Positions 6,820-7,636 of a DNA stretch of 7,636 nucleotides are shown piece after piece. The stretch covers positions 1 through 7,636 of the forward strand of contig JAHJRK010000311.1 of assembly GCA_018830925.1 (NCBI GenBank), written 5' to 3'. Both the position numbers and the translations under genes were made by a program. The notes under the pieces were generated by a model that searched no databases, was not told the DNA's origin, and saw only the letters and a program-made list of their open reading frames with translations. The stretch is from Pseudomonadota bacterium. Lineage in GTDB: Bacteria > Desulfobacterota > Desulfobacteria > Desulfobacterales > RPRI01. Numbering within the stretch: position 1 is the first letter of the stretch; each line of letters opens with the position of its first letter.

Positions 6820-7587
6820 TTACGCCAGCGTATAGCATTTCTGGCCCACATCGTATCTGACGAATCCATGCCTTGATGAACTCTTCATATGTCGCGATAC
6901 TTCAGACGGGTTCAGACCTAAAAACTCGGCAATTTCTCCAGTTGAAAGGGGTTTTTCACGCAAAAGCGACGTAATTTGGCTTATGGCTAATTGGTCCGTA
7001 ATTAATTCATCAAATAACCGGTTTACCTCGTCGCTGGTGAAAAATTTCTCATACGCTTCTTTCGATTTTACAGGTACTCTGAGCCTCTCCCTTTCTACCA
7101 GCTTAATGTAGGGGACTAATTTTCTAGCTGCTTCAAGTTTAAACTTTAATTCCTTTTTACCTATCTCTTCGCCTTTGCCAAGTGGTCCTAACGCCTTCAC
7201 CTGCTTGACAAAATCATTTGTAACTTCGGCCAGAAGATTTCCATCAGCGCCGGACATAAATTCGATCCTCAGCCTTTCCGGGTTCAGGCCCATCTGTTCC
7301 ATTATTTTTTTACATAGATACACATTACTTAAGGCATCATAATTCCCATGAGTGACATAATTGCATTCATTTAACTTGCAACCACCGATCAACACGCCGT
7401 CTTGCCCGTTTGAGAAGGCTCTGAGTATAAACTCCAGGTCGACTCTACCGGAACACATGACGCGGATCAGCCTGATTTCATCCGTATATTGCAGTCTGGA
7501 AACTCCAGCAAGGTCAGCAGCGCCGTACGCTCACCAATGACATACAAAACCTAATATTCTTGGTTTAAATTCAAAACCTCTACTCAT
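6820..7587 (-). CDS. bamF: Selenocysteine-containing BamF/MvhD-like electron transfer protein with C-terminal winged helix
   Basis: Read from the ATG at 7585-7587 through an in-frame TGA at 7531-7533, this is a 255-residue protein with selenocysteine at position 19. The N-terminus reads MSRGFEFKPRILGFVCHW, then Sec, then AYGAADLAGVSRLQY. MvhD-family proteins have a CxxC-type pair in this place (as in FxCNWCxYxGAD), so TGA stands for the second Cys: C16-x-x-U19. Other conserved sites are VMCSGRVD (C45) and GGCKLNECNY (C70, C75), candidate [2Fe-2S] ligands. MvhD-type domain covers about 10-140; a basic linker and a winged-helix-like segment (about 195-255, STGEIAEFLGLNPSEVSRHM) follow. In methanogens MvhD joins hydrogenase to HdrA; in class II benzoyl-CoA reductase the Sec-containing BamF joins BamE to BamGHI. 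Without recoding, a caller starts at the ATG at 7458, which lacks a ribosome site and loses the conserved N-terminus. It is the first gene of the operon visible here. Confidence 0.88.
7496..7508 (-). promoter_or_regulatory. Candidate bacterial SECIS hairpin in the bamF message
   Basis: On the minus strand CTGGA (7508-7504) pairs perfectly with TCCAG (7500-7496), enclosing a GTT loop. The loop G is 28 bases after the TGA. Bacterial SECIS elements need a short upper stem, a G among the first two loop bases and a distance of roughly 16-37 bases, and all three hold. TTG (7511-7509) can pair with CAA further out, extending the stem past a bulge. Confidence 0.7.
7531..7533 (-). other. In-frame TGA read as selenocysteine (Sec19 of BamF-like protein)
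   Basis: The codon run around the site reads F-V-C-H-W-TGA-A-Y-G-A-A-D-L, continuous and family-like on both sides of the TGA. The reading frame is otherwise uninterrupted for 255 codons, so a damaged gene is unlikely. Confidence 0.88.
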
Positions 7588-7596
7588 TTGCTCTTA

Positions 7597-7600
7597 CCTC
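7597..7600 (-). promoter_or_regulatory. Ribosome binding site of bamF-like gene
   Basis: GAGG (part of CGAGGTAAGAG) stands 9 bases before the ATG at 7587, supporting this start and hence the read-through of the TGA at codon 19. Confidence 0.65.
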
Positions 7601-7623
7601 GTTTGTTGGATTCTTACAGAAAG

Positions 7624-7636
7624 TATTGAAGCTCCC
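7624..7636. repeat. Truncated copy of the REP-like lead sequence at the window edge
   Basis: TATTGAAGCTCCC is an exact 13-base match, same orientation, to 1560-1572, the lead-in of the palindrome between the BcrC-like and BcrB-like genes. The window stops where the GC-rich stem would begin, 37 bases upstream of the bamF start codon. Confidence 0.4.

Noticed and set aside
7456..7458. ATG at 7458 as the start of the MvhD-like gene
   Set aside because: No ribosome site precedes it, it would remove the conserved CxxC/U region, and the upstream codons in the same frame are clearly family-like.
7531..7533. TGA as a nonsense mutation making a pseudogene
   Set aside because: It falls exactly on a redox cysteine position, is the only interruption, has a SECIS-like hairpin after it, and homologous proteins are known selenoproteins.
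3740..7587. NADH-dependent [FeFe]-hydrogenase (HydABC) or respiratory complex I operon
   Set aside because: No H-cluster motif, no membrane subunits and no NuoD/NuoB-like genes are present; the MvhD-like first gene fits the Bam/Hdr-type arrangement better.

Overview
The window looks like a piece of the chromosome of a strictly anaerobic bacterium, most likely a deltaproteobacterium in the broad sense (sulfate reducer or syntroph of the Desulfobacterales/Syntrophales kind). The reasons are two sets of genes typical of anaerobic aromatic-acid or fatty-acid metabolism, bacterial Shine-Dalgarno sites and operon spacing, and a bacterial-type selenocysteine site. The lineage is inferred from gene content, not from a marker gene.

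Left part (1-2731, all minus strand, transcribed right to left): a three-gene run of the 2-hydroxyacyl-CoA dehydratase / class I benzoyl-CoA reductase superfamily. A BcrC-like subunit (1610-2731) is followed by a BcrB-like subunit (302-1543) and then by the N-terminal 98 codons of a BcrA/BcrD/HgdC-type activator ATPase that runs off the left edge (1-295). The order C-B-ATPase is that of classical bcrCBAD operons. The substrate cannot be read from the sequence. A GC-rich imperfect palindrome sits between the first two genes.

Middle (2732-3739): a 326-base AT-rich divergent intergenic region with candidate promoters on both strands, then two small plus-strand genes, both with GTG starts. They are a 61-residue DUF2080/AbrB-like protein and a 144-residue GNAT acetyltransferase. 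This small unit separates the two catabolic gene sets and has the layout of an accessory, possibly toxin-antitoxin-like, module.

Right part (3740-7587, minus strand): a tight four-gene operon encoding an electron-transfer module: MvhD-like protein, NuoE-like, NuoF-like and NuoG/HoxU-like iron-sulfur proteins. Order and architecture match bamF-bamG-bamH-bamI of the ATP-independent class II benzoyl-CoA reductase complex, in which these subunits link the Hdr-like and tungsten subunits to NAD(H) and probably to a second carrier by electron bifurcation. The HdrA-like partner (bamE) would be expected just beyond the right edge.

The main point for annotation is that the first gene of this operon is not the 212-residue protein starting at 7458. 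Its frame continues upstream through a single in-frame TGA at 7531-7533 to an ATG at 7587 with a good ribosome binding site. The TGA falls in a CxxC motif (CHW-TGA), and a hairpin that fits the bacterial SECIS model lies just downstream. I therefore call a 255-residue selenoprotein with Sec at residue 19.
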